Shown here: one piece after another, positions 47,701-57,142 of the stretch
Layout of the letters: each line of letters starts with the position of its first letter
How positions within the stretch are numbered: position 1 is the first letter of the stretch
Source: an uncultured Chlorobiaceae bacterium
Lineage (GTDB): Bacteria > Bacteroidota > Chlorobiia > Chlorobiales > Chlorobiaceae
DNA length: 64,000 nt
Reading direction: 5' to 3'
Assembly (NCBI GenBank): GCA_903994525.1
Contig: CAJEXW010000009.1
Span: forward strand, 27,061 to 91,060
Position numbers and translations under genes: made by a program
Notes under the pieces: generated by a model
Databases searched by the model: none
The model's input: only the letters and a program-made list of their open reading frames with translations
Told to the model about the DNA's origin: nothing

Positions 47701-48315
47701 ATCAAGGAGCACACCATTACCTGCCGCAAGTCCTGCCGAACCTTTTGTGGTGACAATGGTTCCGCTGTTGCTGATGTCGTTCCCAAGCAGGGCAACAAAA
47801 CCACCATTCAGAAGGCCCTGGTTTGTTAAGGATGCTGTCGTGGCACCAGTGCGAAGAAATGAATATTTCTCAGAAAGAAAGTCTGTGTCGTTGATCGGGA
47901 GTGTTGATGCTACCAGTCCACCAACGTTAATGGAGGCTCCAGGCGCAAATATCATTCCATGTGGGTTCACCAGAAAGACTCTGCCGTTAGCTTGTAACGT
48001 ACCAAAAATGGAAGAAGGATTGTTACTTAAAACCCGATTCAGCAGAGTGGACTGGTTTGTAGGTTGTGTGATAATGAGAGCCTCACCTTTGCCAATACCA
48101 AAGGAATTCCAATTTATAATGGCGTGTTTACTCTCCTGTCCAATCTGCATTGATGTGGCTGATGGAGTAGTGATGGAGGCTTGTCCGGCAGCTATCACTC
48201 CCTCCGTTGGAAGTGCAACGGACTTACTGAACGCAAATAATGATTGGGTGACAACAGCAGCGATAATCCAGACCTCCCTGGTGCTGCTTCCGATAAAGCG
48301 ATGGGTGGTGTGCAT
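41713..48315 (-). CDS. Filamentous-haemagglutinin-like TpsA exoprotein with propeller-like and MBG repeats
   Basis: 2200 residues. A signal peptide (about 1-35) leads to the TPS domain, with 'ESKHAIINWNSFGIGKGEAL' and 'RVFLVNPHGMIFAPGASINV' (the usual NPNG is NPHG). A beta-helix region reaches about 500. At about 519-1175 are roughly twelve repeats around 'LTNGNYVVGSPNWDNG' and 'GAVTWGNG', period about 46-60 residues. At about 1440-2060 are seven MBG-type repeats ('KTYGDADPALTW'/'STVYGEADPVLAV') in alternating A and B types. A Ser/Gly/Pro linker and a final Ig-like domain ('SWMSFDPVQKIISGTPPAGA') end the protein. It should form a long surface fibre for adhesion or aggregation. tpsB follows 70 bases later. 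Confidence 0.9.
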   Translation of the reverse strand: MHTTHRFIGSSTREVWIIAAVVTQSLFAFSKSVALPTEGVIAAGQASITTPSATSMQIGQESKHAIINWNSFGIGKGEALIITQPTNQSTLLNRVLSNNPSSIFGTLQANGRVFLVNPHGMIFAPGASINVGGLVASTLPINDTDFLSEKYSFLRTGATTASLTNQGLLNGGFVALLGNDISNSGTIVTTKGSAGLAAGNGVLLDLDSSGLVAIKIEQNDYNARISNSGVIESREGAVLMSASTANELLGSVVNNSGVIRATSMTEKNGQIVIEGGTFINTGSLTAIDISANVNNFLDSGTVMTDDIASNGIIRIKATGNIEQTQTSQIFANGVNGGTISLEAGESLYLSGGVQAGGTVEQGGKITLTAPRTTIAGAQIEATGKSGGGTILIGGGWQGNDTALANAAITSVTNGSMITANALDNGNGGTIVVWSDQSTAFAGSIEAKGGAISGNGGKVEVSGHDNLAMVGEVTTTAPKGENGLLLLDPRNITIDANASTQLFSVIPLLDPNPTAGDQHGSGNIVELRNGNIVVASPLDDFVATDAGAVRLYKPDGTLLSTLTGSTANDQVGEKVIALSGNNNAVTLSRNWSNTGVAGSGAATWIDGSTGISGNVSMSNSFVGSSLNDAALASLIPLANGNYVLASPGWDNGTALDAGAVTWGNGTTGGAGVISALNSLVGSTANDGLTSKITALTNGNYVISSSLWDKGGISNVGAVTWGDGLGGTIGAISGANSLIGSKSGDNVGIVITALTNGNYVIGSPNWDNGTTVTNAGAATWVNGSTGAAGTINATNSLVGPMPNDKVGTAITALSNGNYIVNSPTWDNGATVDAGATTWGNGTSGTSGTVNAANSLIGSTTSDALSSTVMTLSNGNYVVASPNWDNGLLVNAGAVTWGDGVNGTVGIINNLNSLVGSTANDGISYTMEPLTNGNYVVGSPHWDNGTALDVGAVTWGNGAGGTTGAISAANSLVGSTANDGIVYNITPLTNGNYVVGSPNWDNSTLIDAGAVTWGNGVTGTVGTIGAANSLVGSTKNDFAGSDNTFVNKITALKNGNYIVASSVWDRGAVTNAGAVTWGDGLVGAVGEINITNSLVGSRIGDQTGSLTVALPNGNYVVGSSSWDNGTLTNAGAVTLGNGVAGTVGAVSTANSMTGTQKDEFMSSSGITPLTAGSMNGSFVVSSMNASANTGGVIIVRPQVAEASVQQEYSANPGVDNTFTPAQITALLNTGNNVILKANNNITLNSAIVANNPFGNGGNLDMNAGLSLLLNANIVTDNGNLTLIANDKLVNGVVDAMRSTGNAVITMAAGTSINTGTGNLNIELRDGAGLTNQESGDITLRSISAGTMSAINYGRTAGSGITLAGALTASASNGNSIILAGQDFDNNTGSTLSTAGSARWLIYSDNPGATSKGGLTSAFRHYSSDYASYTPTVVSESGNGFIYASIPGQVSVNTTLASGKASSYYGDQPNATFGYALSGFADNEENAQNIGLSGAMTVTGTPTTTSNTGTYPITYSGGLSCTTGFTFIPGTALLYTVDPQPVNIIADPQDKTYGSGDPTFTWSADSPSNGRGLIPGDLFTGELSRAPGEDVNQYAILQNTLDNSNYAINYTGAYLTINQRPITLNATTASTVYGEADPVLAVSITGGSLGKTSINDSLGDVTGFLSRQAGSNVGSYNINLGTGIKAANYAITFEQNNNAFSVDPRPLNISANPLTKTYGDADPALTWSAETQSSGRGILPGDNVNGELSRSVGENARSYTIGQNTLDNNNYAITYTGADLTINPRPITLLATSASKIYGELDPALAVTVSGGGLGSVTVNDMLSDVTGTLGRQEGSTVGNYDLTLGTGSKTDNYAITFSSDNNALSITPRPVNISADPQGKTYGDADPTLTWTTESQSSGRGLITGDSFNGSLTRAPGENVRGENYAITQNTLDNSNYAITYTGDYLTIQPRSITLNSTAATKTYGEPDPSLAVTITQGSLGNTTVTDALSDVTGILSRQSGSTPGSYDITLGSGSKSGNYNITYTADNNDFSITKRPINITANALSKTYGDADPLLTLQAERPAAPSQSMAQGSNVPVTGNLAALNSGGQLPPSGSQSGLNQPGITSGFIAANPIVVPEPAGMFFAVPLPVEMFTHNNPEAVISLELGTVNGSSIPSWMSFDPVQKIISGTPPAGATGDYQVEMIARDQFGGEIRTTVLLKVG

Positions 48316-48533
48316 GGTTTATGCGAGTTTAGGTTGAAATCATACTTATTGTGATTCCAATACTTCCTCATATCACAATAAATTCAATCAATAATTACGC
48401 ATTTTTTATGCAACCACAAAGTTTTTTTAAATAAAAATTTCATTTATTTACGTCCCTTAAGTTTATCGACAGGGATATCAGAGTTTTTTTTACCTCTTTT
48501 TGACAGAAGGGGGATTTGGGGAAAAGAGAGTGT

Positions 48534-49736
48534 TTAGAAAGACGAGAAACCAAAAGCGCTGCGGATACTCTCACGGTAGAGATCAAGCCTTTGGCGGATT
48601 TCATCGAGATGGTCGCCACCGAGCTTTTCAAGAAGAGCATTGGCGATAACTGGAGCAACAACAGCCTCGGCGACGATTCCAGCGGCGGGAACGGCACAGG
48701 TGTCACTGCGCTCAAAGCGCGAGAGGGTGGGCTGAAAGGTTTCAACATCAAACGACAGGAGGGGAGTGACCAGCGAAGAGATGGGTTTCATGGCAGCCCG
48801 AAGGTGAATGGTCTCTCCGTTTGACATACTTCCTTCAAGCCCTCCAGCTCTGTTGCTCTTTCTTGTGAGACCATTATGGGGGGAAAGGATGAACTCATCA
48901 TGAACCTCTGAGCCTGGTTTGCGGGCATTTTCAAAGGCAGTACCTATTTCAACGCCTTTAATGGCTTGAATGGAGAGGATTGCCGATGCGAGCGCAGCAT
49001 CAAGGCGACGGTCGTGCTGCACATAGCTTCCAAATCCAACAGGAACGCCTGTAATAAAAACTTCAATAATGCCTCCAAGCGTATCACCCCGGAGTTTGGC
49101 CTCATCAATAGCGGCAACAGCTTCAACTTCAGTTGCTTTGGCAAGCATTCGTACCGGTGAGAGGTCTGCTTCTCTTGAAACAGCTTCCGCACCCTCTGCG
49201 AGTAGTTTGGCAAGGCGACTATCGGGTGCTTTTTCCGTTGCCGAACCTACCGTAGAGATATAGCTTCCTATCTCTATACCGAGAGCTTTAAGAAAGATTT
49301 TTGCAAGCGTTCCTGCGGCAACTCTTGCCGCAGTCTCTCTTGCCGATGAGCGCTCAATAACAGGACGAATATCGTCCAGGCCATACTTGATGCGACCGGC
49401 AAGATCAGCATGGCCTGGCCTTGGAATGGTAATCGCAGAGAGCTGATCATCAGGTTTTTCAAACTGGGCCATCGTCGTTGTCCAGTTTTCCCAGTCCCGA
49501 TTCTTAATGACAAGTGCAATGGGAGAACCGATCGACTTTCCGAAGCGGATTCCTGATAACACCTCCGCCTTGTCGGTCTCAATTTTCATCCTCCCACCAC
49601 GTCCATGCCCCTTTTGACGACGGGCCAACTCGGAGTTGATATTTTCAGGGGTAATGTTGACACCCGCTGGCATTCCCTCAACTATTGCCGAAAGAGCCGG
49701 GCCATGGGATTCGCCAGCAGTAAAGTATCGTATCAT
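48534..49736 (-). CDS. aroC: AroC: chorismate synthase
   Basis: 400 residues from the ATG at 49736, chosen because 'MIRYFTAGESHGPALSAIVE' is the family N-terminus; the open frame extends 40 codons further, overlapping hemB. 'RRQKGHGRGGRMKIETD', 'TIPRPGHADLAGRIKYG' and 'SSARETAARVAAGTLAK' are AroC signatures. It uses reduced FMN to convert EPSP to chorismate, the branch point to aromatic amino acids and quinones. hemB lies 58 bases upstream on the same strand. The 218-base AT-rich gap after it holds the tpsA promoter region. Confidence 0.97.
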   Translation of the reverse strand: MIRYFTAGESHGPALSAIVEGMPAGVNITPENINSELARRQKGHGRGGRMKIETDKAEVLSGIRFGKSIGSPIALVIKNRDWENWTTTMAQFEKPDDQLSAITIPRPGHADLAGRIKYGLDDIRPVIERSSARETAARVAAGTLAKIFLKALGIEIGSYISTVGSATEKAPDSRLAKLLAEGAEAVSREADLSPVRMLAKATEVEAVAAIDEAKLRGDTLGGIIEVFITGVPVGFGSYVQHDRRLDAALASAILSIQAIKGVEIGTAFENARKPGSEVHDEFILSPHNGLTRKSNRAGGLEGSMSNGETIHLRAAMKPISSLVTPLLSFDVETFQPTLSRFERSDTCAVPAAGIVAEAVVAPVIANALLEKLGGDHLDEIRQRLDLYRESIRSAFGFSSF

Positions 49737-49794
49737 GGGTTTGCAGTTTACAGTGCCTGGCGGTATGAGGGCACCGCCAGGCTTTTTACAAAAG

Positions 49795-50820
<1,026 letters not shown>

Positions 50821-50863
50821 CTAAAATCTGTTGATATCGCGAAGGATTTACTGATGCCAAATA

Positions 50864-52000
50864 TTAACGGAGGAAACCGAGAATAATACCGGCGGCGATT
50901 GCCGAACCAATCATTCCTGCTACATTCGGAGCCATAGCGTGCATGATCAGGTGATTATTTGGATCAGCTTTTAGCCCTTCACGTTGCACAACGTGAGCGC
51001 TTTCAGGCATTGCAGAGACTCCGGCAGCACCTATCAAAGGGTTGATCTTGTTCTCTTCAGAGAGAAAGATATTCATGACTTTAGCAAACAGTACACCTCC
51101 AGCAGTTGATATCATGAAGGCGACAGCCCCAAGTACAAAAATATACATGGATTGCGGTGTCAGAAAGGTCGTTGCCTGTGTCGTTGCGCCGACGGTGACC
51201 CCAAGCATGATGGTGACAATGTCATGAAAGCTGTTTTTGGCTGTATCAGCAAGTCGTTGCGTTACCATAGACTCCTTGAGAAGGTTGCCAAAGAAAAGCA
51301 TTCCAAGCAGTGACAGTGATGCCGGAGCAATAAAGCCAGTGATGAGGAGTGCAACAATGGGAAAGAGCACCTTCTCTTTTTTGCTGACAGAGCGAGGTGG
51401 CTTCATTTTAATGACACGTTCCTCTTTTGTTGTCAAAAGGCGCATGACCGGTGGCTGAATGACAGGGACAAGAGCCATGTAAAAGTAGACAGCAATGACA
51501 ATGGAGCCCATCAGATGTGGGGCAAGTTTTGAAGCGAGAAAAATAGCAGTGGGCCCATTTGCAGCTCCGATGATACCAATCGCAGCAGATTCAGGATTGT
51601 TGAATCCCAGAGTAAGGGCTCCGATGTAGGTCATGAAAATACCGAGTTGGGCGGCAGCCCCAAGCAGAATTAGTTTGGGATTGGCAATCAGGGTTGAAAA
51701 ATCGGTCATCGCTCCGATTCCCAGAAAAATCAGTGCCGGAAAAATTCCCTTGAGAATGCCCAGATAGAGAAAATTCATGATACTGCCCTCCTCATAGAGT
51801 CCAAGCTGTATTCCTGCATGTTCTATAAACGGAGTATTTCCTATCAGGATTCCGAAACCAATTGGCAGCAGCAGCAGTGGTTCATATTCGTATCGGATGG
51901 CAAGGTAGATAAAAACCAGTCCAACCAGGATCATGAAAAGATGGCCAGGTGTTGCATTGGCAAAACCTGAATTTTCCAGAAATCGTACAATTCCTTCCAT
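50864..52000 (-). CDS. Beta subunit of a sodium-translocating decarboxylase (OadB/MmdB family)
   Basis: About 378 residues from the ATG at 52000; a TTG at 52015 would add five residues. It is a polytopic membrane protein with about nine segments. 'NPLIGAAGVSAMPESAHVVQ' holds the conserved Asn, Gly and Ser of the second ion region. In 'AAIGIIGAANGPTAIFLASK' Asn148 (codon 51557-51559) stands where family members normally have the essential Asp of a GADGPT motif. The subunit normally decarboxylates carboxybiotin and pumps sodium ions. It is the last gene of the four-gene decarboxylase operon. Confidence 0.92.
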   Translation of the reverse strand: MEGIVRFLENSGFANATPGHLFMILVGLVFIYLAIRYEYEPLLLLPIGFGILIGNTPFIEHAGIQLGLYEEGSIMNFLYLGILKGIFPALIFLGIGAMTDFSTLIANPKLILLGAAAQLGIFMTYIGALTLGFNNPESAAIGIIGAANGPTAIFLASKLAPHLMGSIVIAVYFYMALVPVIQPPVMRLLTTKEERVIKMKPPRSVSKKEKVLFPIVALLITGFIAPASLSLLGMLFFGNLLKESMVTQRLADTAKNSFHDIVTIMLGVTVGATTQATTFLTPQSMYIFVLGAVAFMISTAGGVLFAKVMNIFLSEENKINPLIGAAGVSAMPESAHVVQREGLKADPNNHLIMHAMAPNVAGMIGSAIAAGIILGFLR

Positions 52001-52007
52001 AATAGTA

Positions 52008-52424
52008 TTATTCAATTTCTATCAGAATATCTCCCTGCATGACGGTATCTCCTACAGCAACCCTCACTGTTTTGACAATGCCGGGCTTTTCAGCAAAAAT
52101 ATTGTTTTCCATCTTCATGGCTTCAAGAATCAGCACGGGCTGATCCATTTTGATCTGCATGCCCGGCTCGACTGAAATTGAAATAATTGTTCCAGGCAGT
52201 GGAGCTTTGAGCAGGCTCAGGCCGGGAGTGATAAGCACAGGAGCCTTAGGAGGTGGCGGAGGAGTGTAGCGGACAAGTTTTGGTGTCTGTGGTGTTTTTA
52301 TCTCATGGCCGAGTTCCACCTGGTAGGTTGTTCCGTTGACCTCAATTTCAGCGACATTCTCCTCAAGGGATTTGATCTCAACGTTGTATTTGTTGCCACT
52401 TATAGTGAATTTATATCGCCTCAT
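52008..52424 (-). CDS. Biotin carboxyl carrier subunit of methylmalonyl-CoA decarboxylase
   Basis: 138 residues. The C-terminal 70 residues form a biotinyl domain with 'ILEAMKMENNIFA' (K104 biotinylated). The N-terminal half is a small beta domain joined by a proline hinge ('VRYTPPPPPKAP'). It carries carboxybiotin from the carboxyltransferase to the membrane subunit. Its ATG overlaps the stop of the gamma-subunit gene by four bases, and the beta-subunit ATG lies seven bases after its stop. Confidence 0.93.
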   Translation of the reverse strand: MRRYKFTISGNKYNVEIKSLEENVAEIEVNGTTYQVELGHEIKTPQTPKLVRYTPPPPPKAPVLITPGLSLLKAPLPGTIISISVEPGMQIKMDQPVLILEAMKMENNIFAEKPGIVKTVRVAVGDTVMQGDILIEIE

Positions 52425-52795
52425 CGTTGAAAACGGTTAAAATTAATGACATTGTAAATTTTGGAATTCCATGGAGAGTAGCTTTTTCCTACTTTTCTGA
52501 TCGTCAGGATAGATGCCTCCTGGTCATGCAGCTCTTCGAAATACATCGATATTGCCAAGGCGATGGCGGCGCTGACCTCCCCCGGCACCATTTTTCCGGC
52601 AAGTGCGGGGTTGCCTTCACCACCCTCTTTCTGCAATTTTTTCCTGATATTTCTCGTGTAGAGCTTTGGAAGTATCCCAAAAACCAGCGAAAGCAGGAAG
52701 AGCGTCAAAAAGACGACGACGTAACAGAGTACCGCCAAGGCCAAGTGTTCTGTTCGGATGACCGAAAAGTCAATCGGCAAGAGTTGTGCAATCAT
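52421..52795 (-). CDS. Gamma/delta-type small membrane subunit (OadG/MmdD-like)
   Basis: 124 residues with one membrane helix ('LALAVLCYVVVFLTLFLLSL', about residues 18-37). A charged stretch and a segment 'MVPGEVSAAIALAISMYFEE' follow, the latter typical of OadG family proteins. The C-terminus ends in 'VGKSYSPWNSKIYNVINFNR'. It anchors the soluble carboxyltransferase and biotin carrier to the beta subunit. It lies between the alpha-subunit gene (20 bases upstream) and the biotin carrier (ATGA overlap). Confidence 0.85.
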   Translation of the reverse strand: MIAQLLPIDFSVIRTEHLALAVLCYVVVFLTLFLLSLVFGILPKLYTRNIRKKLQKEGGEGNPALAGKMVPGEVSAAIALAISMYFEELHDQEASILTIRKVGKSYSPWNSKIYNVINFNRFQR

Positions 52796-52815
52796 GGGTT
52801 CTTGACATTTACCGG

Positions 52816-54357
52816 TTACAGTGGCAGTGTAGAGTGCTTTTTGGGAGGATTGACATCTTTTTTGGTCGAAAGAGTCTGCAATGCACGGATTATTCTGAAA
52901 CGGGTGTTCCGTGGCTCAATAATGTCGTCAATATAGCCGTATTTTGCAGCCTCATAAGGGTTTGAAAATTTCTCGCGGTACTCTGCAGCATTTTCAGCAA
53001 CAAATTTTGCACGCTCTTCGGGGCTTTCGATGGCGTTCAGGGAGCGATTATAAAGCACCTCAATGGCACCGATTGGTCCCATGACAGCAATCTCGGCTGT
53101 TGGCCAGGCATAATTGACATCTCCCCTCAGTTGCTTTGAACTCATGACACAATAGGCTCCCCCGTAAGCTTTTCGCAGAATGATCGTTATCTTGGGGACA
53201 GTCGCCTCTCCATAGGCAAAGATCAGTTTAGCGCCATTGGTGATAATTCCGTCAAATTCCTGGGCACTGCCGGGAAGAAATCCAGGAACATCAACGAGTG
53301 TCACAATTGGAATGTTGAATGCATCGCAGAAACGGACAAAACGGGCAGCCTTCCGTGAGGCATTGATGTCGAGGCAGCCTGCGAGGTAGTTTGGCTGATT
53401 TGCTACAACGCCTGTCGAGATACCGTTGAAGGTGACAAAGCCAACAACAATGTTTCGTGCGTATTGCCGTTGCACCTCCAAAAACTCTCCGTTATCGGCA
53501 ATGGAGTGGATGACATCCTTAACATCGTAAGGTGTCGATGGTTTTTCTGGGATAATTGTATTCAGTTTGTCGTCAAGCCGATCGGCAGGGTCGTCGCAAA
53601 TGGCGAGCGGTGGCTCTTCAAGGTTATTCTGGGGAAGATAACTGAGCAGCTTTTTGATCAGCAGAATTCCTTCAGTTTCATTGGCCCCTACAAAATGGGT
53701 GACACCCGATTTGGTTGCATGAACCGATGCGCCGCCAAGGTCTTCATCGGTGATGTTCTCTCCAGTAACAGTTTTTACAACTTTTGGGCCAGTAACAAAC
53801 ATGTAGCTTGTTTTATCAGCCATAAGTACAAAATCGGTCAAGGCAGGGGAGTAAACGGCTCCGCCAGCACAAGGGCCGAAAATTACTGAAATCTGGGGGA
53901 TCACCCCTGAAGCCATAATATTTCTCTGGAAAATACTTGCATAGCCTGACAGACTGCGAACACCTTCCTGAATTCTTGCTCCGCCGCTGTCGTTGATACC
54001 GATCAGTGGTGCCCCTACTTTCAGGGCCTGATCCATCACCTTGCAGATTTTAAGTGCATTCGTTTCAGAGAGAGAGCCGCCAAAAACGGTAAAATCCTGG
54101 GAAAAAAGGTAGACGGTGCGTCCGTCAATGGTGCCATGGCCAGTGATGACACCATCAGAGAGATAGTGCTCATTGCCAAGGTCAAAATCAGTGGTTCGAT
54201 GTGTCACAAACATGTCAAACTCTTCAAAGCTCCCTTCGTCAAGCAGCATGTCGACACGTTCTCTGGCTGTGAATTTTCCTTTTTTATGCTGTGAATCTAT
54301 ACGCTTTTGTCCACCTCCGAGGCGGGCTTTTTCGCGTTCCGCAATCAAGCGTTTCAT
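52816..54357 (-). CDS. mmdA: Carboxyltransferase alpha subunit of methylmalonyl-CoA decarboxylase (MmdA/PccB family)
   Basis: 513 residues of the crotonase-type carboxyltransferase fold. The acyl-CoA-binding half has 'LIGINDSGGARIQEGVRSLS' and 'ISVIFGPCAGGAVYSPALTD'; the carboxybiotin half has 'IPIVTLVDVPGFLPGSAQEF' and 'GGAYCVMSSKQLRGDVNYAW'. It moves CO2 between (S)-methylmalonyl-CoA and biotin. The gamma, biotin carrier and beta subunits follow on the same strand, so it works as a membrane decarboxylase rather than in a soluble propionyl-CoA carboxylase. The direction (propionate formation or assimilation) is not shown. A close acyl-CoA substrate is possible. Confidence 0.93.
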   Translation of the reverse strand: MKRLIAEREKARLGGGQKRIDSQHKKGKFTARERVDMLLDEGSFEEFDMFVTHRTTDFDLGNEHYLSDGVITGHGTIDGRTVYLFSQDFTVFGGSLSETNALKICKVMDQALKVGAPLIGINDSGGARIQEGVRSLSGYASIFQRNIMASGVIPQISVIFGPCAGGAVYSPALTDFVLMADKTSYMFVTGPKVVKTVTGENITDEDLGGASVHATKSGVTHFVGANETEGILLIKKLLSYLPQNNLEEPPLAICDDPADRLDDKLNTIIPEKPSTPYDVKDVIHSIADNGEFLEVQRQYARNIVVGFVTFNGISTGVVANQPNYLAGCLDINASRKAARFVRFCDAFNIPIVTLVDVPGFLPGSAQEFDGIITNGAKLIFAYGEATVPKITIILRKAYGGAYCVMSSKQLRGDVNYAWPTAEIAVMGPIGAIEVLYNRSLNAIESPEERAKFVAENAAEYREKFSNPYEAAKYGYIDDIIEPRNTRFRIIRALQTLSTKKDVNPPKKHSTLPL

Positions 54358-54616
54358 GGCGTTTTCAGATATTGATTAACTAACCTGCCGGGTGACAGTT
54401 TTCTGTCTGAGCTAATTTGCCCTTGCCTTATGAGCCTGTGAATTATCCCGGTTATGCAGTAGTGCCGAACAGAGAGAGCATCTTCTCAATCTCTTTTTTT
54501 TATACTTGGCCCCGTGAATATTGGAAAAAAAAGGGAATAACCCTATGCCGTTGTGAATATTAGTTATATTTTGTTTCATAAATGTTTCTGGTGCTCCAAT
54601 AGAACGCGACAAATCA

Positions 54617-55390
54617 ATGACTCCTGAGTTACAGCTTGCCGTTGAAATGGCCGAACAGGCTGGAAGGTTGACTCTTTCCTATTTCTATAGAAAGTCACTG
54701 CAGGTTTTCACAAAAAGGGATTCCACCCCGGTCACTGAAGCTGATCGAAAAGCTGAGGAGCTTATTCGCAAAGCAATCAGATCACGATATCCTGACGATG
54801 GAGTGCTGGGTGAAGAGTTTGAAGAGTACGTTGGTCATAATCATCGCCGATGGATCATTGACCCCATTGATGGAACGAAAGCGTTTATTCACGGAGTGCC
54901 TCTTTACGGAGTGATGATTGCTCTTGAGATCGAGGGAAATCAGCATCTTGGTGTTGTCAATTTTCCGGTGCTTGGCGAACTCTTTCATGCAGAATATGGG
55001 GGGGGAGCATACTGTAATGGTAAGCGGATACAGGTCTCTTCTGTTGCGGACATTGCTGATGCGACGGTGCTCTTTACAGAAAAGGAGTATCTGCTTGATA
55101 TGTCATCGAGTCATCCCGTTGACAAGCTTCGCCATGAGGCTGGTCTCGTGCGAGGTTGGGGCGACTGTTACGGTCATACGCTTGTTGCATCAGGTCGAGC
55201 AGAGGTCTCCGTCGATAAAATCATGAGCCCCTGGGATTGCGCAGCCATTATTCCGATAGTAACTGAAGCTGGTGGCTGCTGTTTTGATTACACGGGGGTG
55301 ACGACTATATCAGGAACAGGACTGGTCAGCGCGAATAATGAGATTGGTACAGCACTGCTTGCTGCCATAAGCGATAAAAGAATCAATTGA
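54617..55390 (+). CDS. hisN: HisN-like histidinol-phosphatase (inositol monophosphatase family)
   Basis: 257 residues. The metal and phosphate motifs are complete: 'DSTPVTEADRKAEE', 'GVLGEEFEEYVG', 'WIIDPIDGTKAFIHGVPLYG' and 'IMSPWDCAAIIPIVTEAGG'. The 'DPIDGTKAF(I)HG' form is that of histidinol-phosphatases of this family. It would remove phosphate from L-histidinol phosphate. It stands alone, divergent from mmdA across about 260 bases and convergent with hemD 48 bases away. An inositol- or fructose-phosphatase activity is possible. Confidence 0.87.
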   Translation: MTPELQLAVEMAEQAGRLTLSYFYRKSLQVFTKRDSTPVTEADRKAEELIRKAIRSRYPDDGVLGEEFEEYVGHNHRRWIIDPIDGTKAFIHGVPLYGVMIALEIEGNQHLGVVNFPVLGELFHAEYGGGAYCNGKRIQVSSVADIADATVLFTEKEYLLDMSSSHPVDKLRHEAGLVRGWGDCYGHTLVASGRAEVSVDKIMSPWDCAAIIPIVTEAGGCCFDYTGVTTISGTGLVSANNEIGTALLAAISDKRIN

Positions 55391-55438
55391 CAACTGATAA
55401 TCGACAGTTGATAACGTTTCGTTCTCCGTTGGCAACTG

Positions 55439-56182
55439 CTAACTTCCGATCTCTTTGGCTATTGCCTTTGCAAATCCTGTAGCATCAAATGATTCCGGGA
55501 TGATATCCACTTGAACTCCCAGCTTTTCAAGAGCCTTGGCGGTTGTTGTGCCAATAGCGGCAACCTTGATACCATCAGGCAGGGCGGTTGTGCCCATTGC
55601 TTCAAAAAAATTGATGGCTGTGGATGGACTTGTGAACGACAGACAGGAGAGTGAGCCACTCTCAAGCAGTGTTTTCACCCTGGCTGTCTCTTCGAGAGAG
55701 GGCGGGAGATTTTCATACACGGTGAGCTCAATACAGTTCCCTCCTCTTTTTTTAATAACTTCAGGTATCGTTCCCAACGAGAGACTTCCTCTCAGAAAAA
55801 GGAAGGTGTGTCCAGCAATTGTTTTGCTTTCAATTTCCTCCATCATGGTAACGGCATCGGAAACTTTGGCAATTGGGCGGGTTTCAATACCATGCTTCGC
55901 CAGATCATTGCCTGTCGTTTTGCCGACAGCCCATACCTTGAGTTGCTGAAGAATATTCAATTGATCGGGTGCTTCAAGCAGCAACTTTTCCAAAAAAAAA
56001 TGAACACTGTTGGTGCTTGTAAAGAAAATGCCATCAAATTGTCGAAGGTCGGGAACGCTCCAGTCAAGAAGTGGCCTGATCTCGATTGTAGGAAAGACAA
56101 CCGAGTCCAGACCATAGCCTTCGAGCATGCTGACAAAAGAGGCCGCCTGATCCTTCGGGCGGGTAACAAGAACAGTTTTCAT
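55439..56182 (-). CDS. hemD: HemD: uroporphyrinogen-III synthase
   Basis: 247 residues. HemD sequences diverge widely, but the opening '[20 protein letters not shown]', '[20 protein letters not shown]', '[18 protein letters not shown]', '[20 protein letters not shown]' and '[17 protein letters not shown]' fit the two-domain fold. The ATG shares its A with the hemC stop (TGATG). It cyclises hydroxymethylbilane with inversion of ring D. It is the last gene of hemXACD. Confidence 0.93.
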   Translation of the reverse strand: MKTVLVTRPKDQAASFVSMLEGYGLDSVVFPTIEIRPLLDWSVPDLRQFDGIFFTSTNSVHFFLEKLLLEAPDQLNILQQLKVWAVGKTTGNDLAKHGIETRPIAKVSDAVTMMEEIESKTIAGHTFLFLRGSLSLGTIPEVIKKRGGNCIELTVYENLPPSLEETARVKTLLESGSLSCLSFTSPSTAINFFEAMGTTALPDGIKVAAIGTTTAKALEKLGVQVDIIPESFDATGFAKAIAKEIGS

Positions 56183-57123
56183 CAGCGAGTTTTACGGATC
56201 TGCGAAAGAATTGCGTCAGCTCCCTGTTTCAGAAGCTCCTCAGCAAGAGCAATACCAGCCTCTTCAGCCTGTTCCGGGGAGGTGAGTCCTGTTCTAGTGA
56301 TTTCGTTATGGATCCCAACTTTTCCATCAACAGAACCGACATAGGCAAGGAGCTTGAGCGTGCCGTTTTTAAAGGAACCATAAGCACCGATCGGGATCTG
56401 GCATCCACCCTGCAGATGGCGCAGCAAAGCACGTTCAGCACGGCAGCAATATTCTGTTGTGGAGTGGTTGAGAATTCTCACAATCTCTCTCGTCTGTTCG
56501 TCATCAACACGGGTTTCAATGCCGAGCGCGCCCTGGCCCACAGCGGGAAGCATCACTTCGTGCGGTAGGATTTCGGAGATGCGATCGCTGAAATTCAGAC
56601 GGTATACACCGGCATAAGCAAGCATCATGGCATCAAACTCACCGTTGTCAAACTTTTGAAACCGGGTATTGAGGTTGCCTCTGATATCACGGATATCAAG
56701 GTCCGGGCGAAGGCTCAGCAACTGCGACATGCGGCGAAGGCTGCTCGTCGCCATTTTGGCGTTTGGTGGCAGATCTTTCAGTTTAACACCGTTTTTGGAA
56801 ATGATAACATCCCTGGTGTCTTCACGTTCAGTAAAAGAGGTGATAATAAGCCCCTCAGGCGTTCCTGTAGGCACATCCTTCAAGCTGTGCACGGCCAAGT
56901 CAATCTCTTTGGCAATCAGGTGTTTTTCAATGTCCTTGGTAAAAAGTCCCATATCCCCGATTTTTGAAAGAGGGGAGTCAAGAAGAACATCACCGGTCGT
57001 TTTAACCAGTTTCAGAGTGATATCCAGTTCAGGAAAATGTCTGGAAAGTTCCGCCTTGGTGAATTCTGCCTGCCACAATGCGAGCGGGCTGGATCTGGTA
57101 CCGATGATAAGCTGTTTTTTCAA
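56182..57123 (-). CDS. hemC: HemC: porphobilinogen deaminase (hydroxymethylbilane synthase)
   Basis: 313 residues, standard length. The start '[20 protein letters not shown]', '[16 protein letters not shown]', '[17 protein letters not shown]' and '[19 protein letters not shown]' are signatures. C241 in '[13 protein letters not shown]' carries the dipyrromethane cofactor. It joins four porphobilinogens. It lies 19 bases after hemA and overlaps hemD by one base. Confidence 0.97.
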   Translation of the reverse strand: MKKQLIIGTRSSPLALWQAEFTKAELSRHFPELDITLKLVKTTGDVLLDSPLSKIGDMGLFTKDIEKHLIAKEIDLAVHSLKDVPTGTPEGLIITSFTEREDTRDVIISKNGVKLKDLPPNAKMATSSLRRMSQLLSLRPDLDIRDIRGNLNTRFQKFDNGEFDAMMLAYAGVYRLNFSDRISEILPHEVMLPAVGQGALGIETRVDDEQTREIVRILNHSTTEYCCRAERALLRHLQGGCQIPIGAYGSFKNGTLKLLAYVGSVDGKVGIHNEITRTGLTSPEQAEEAGIALAEELLKQGADAILSQIRKTR

Positions 57124-57142
57124 AGCAATGGCTGATTTTTAT

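Noticed and set aside
54412..54612. 66-codon minus-strand frame between mmdA and hisN
   Set aside because: No ribosome-binding site, no family resemblance, and an AT-rich promoter region; most likely chance.
55391..55410. CAACTG/CAGTTG inverted repeat between hisN and hemD as a terminator
   Set aside because: The stem is only six pairs and no T-run follows on either strand, so the call is too weak.
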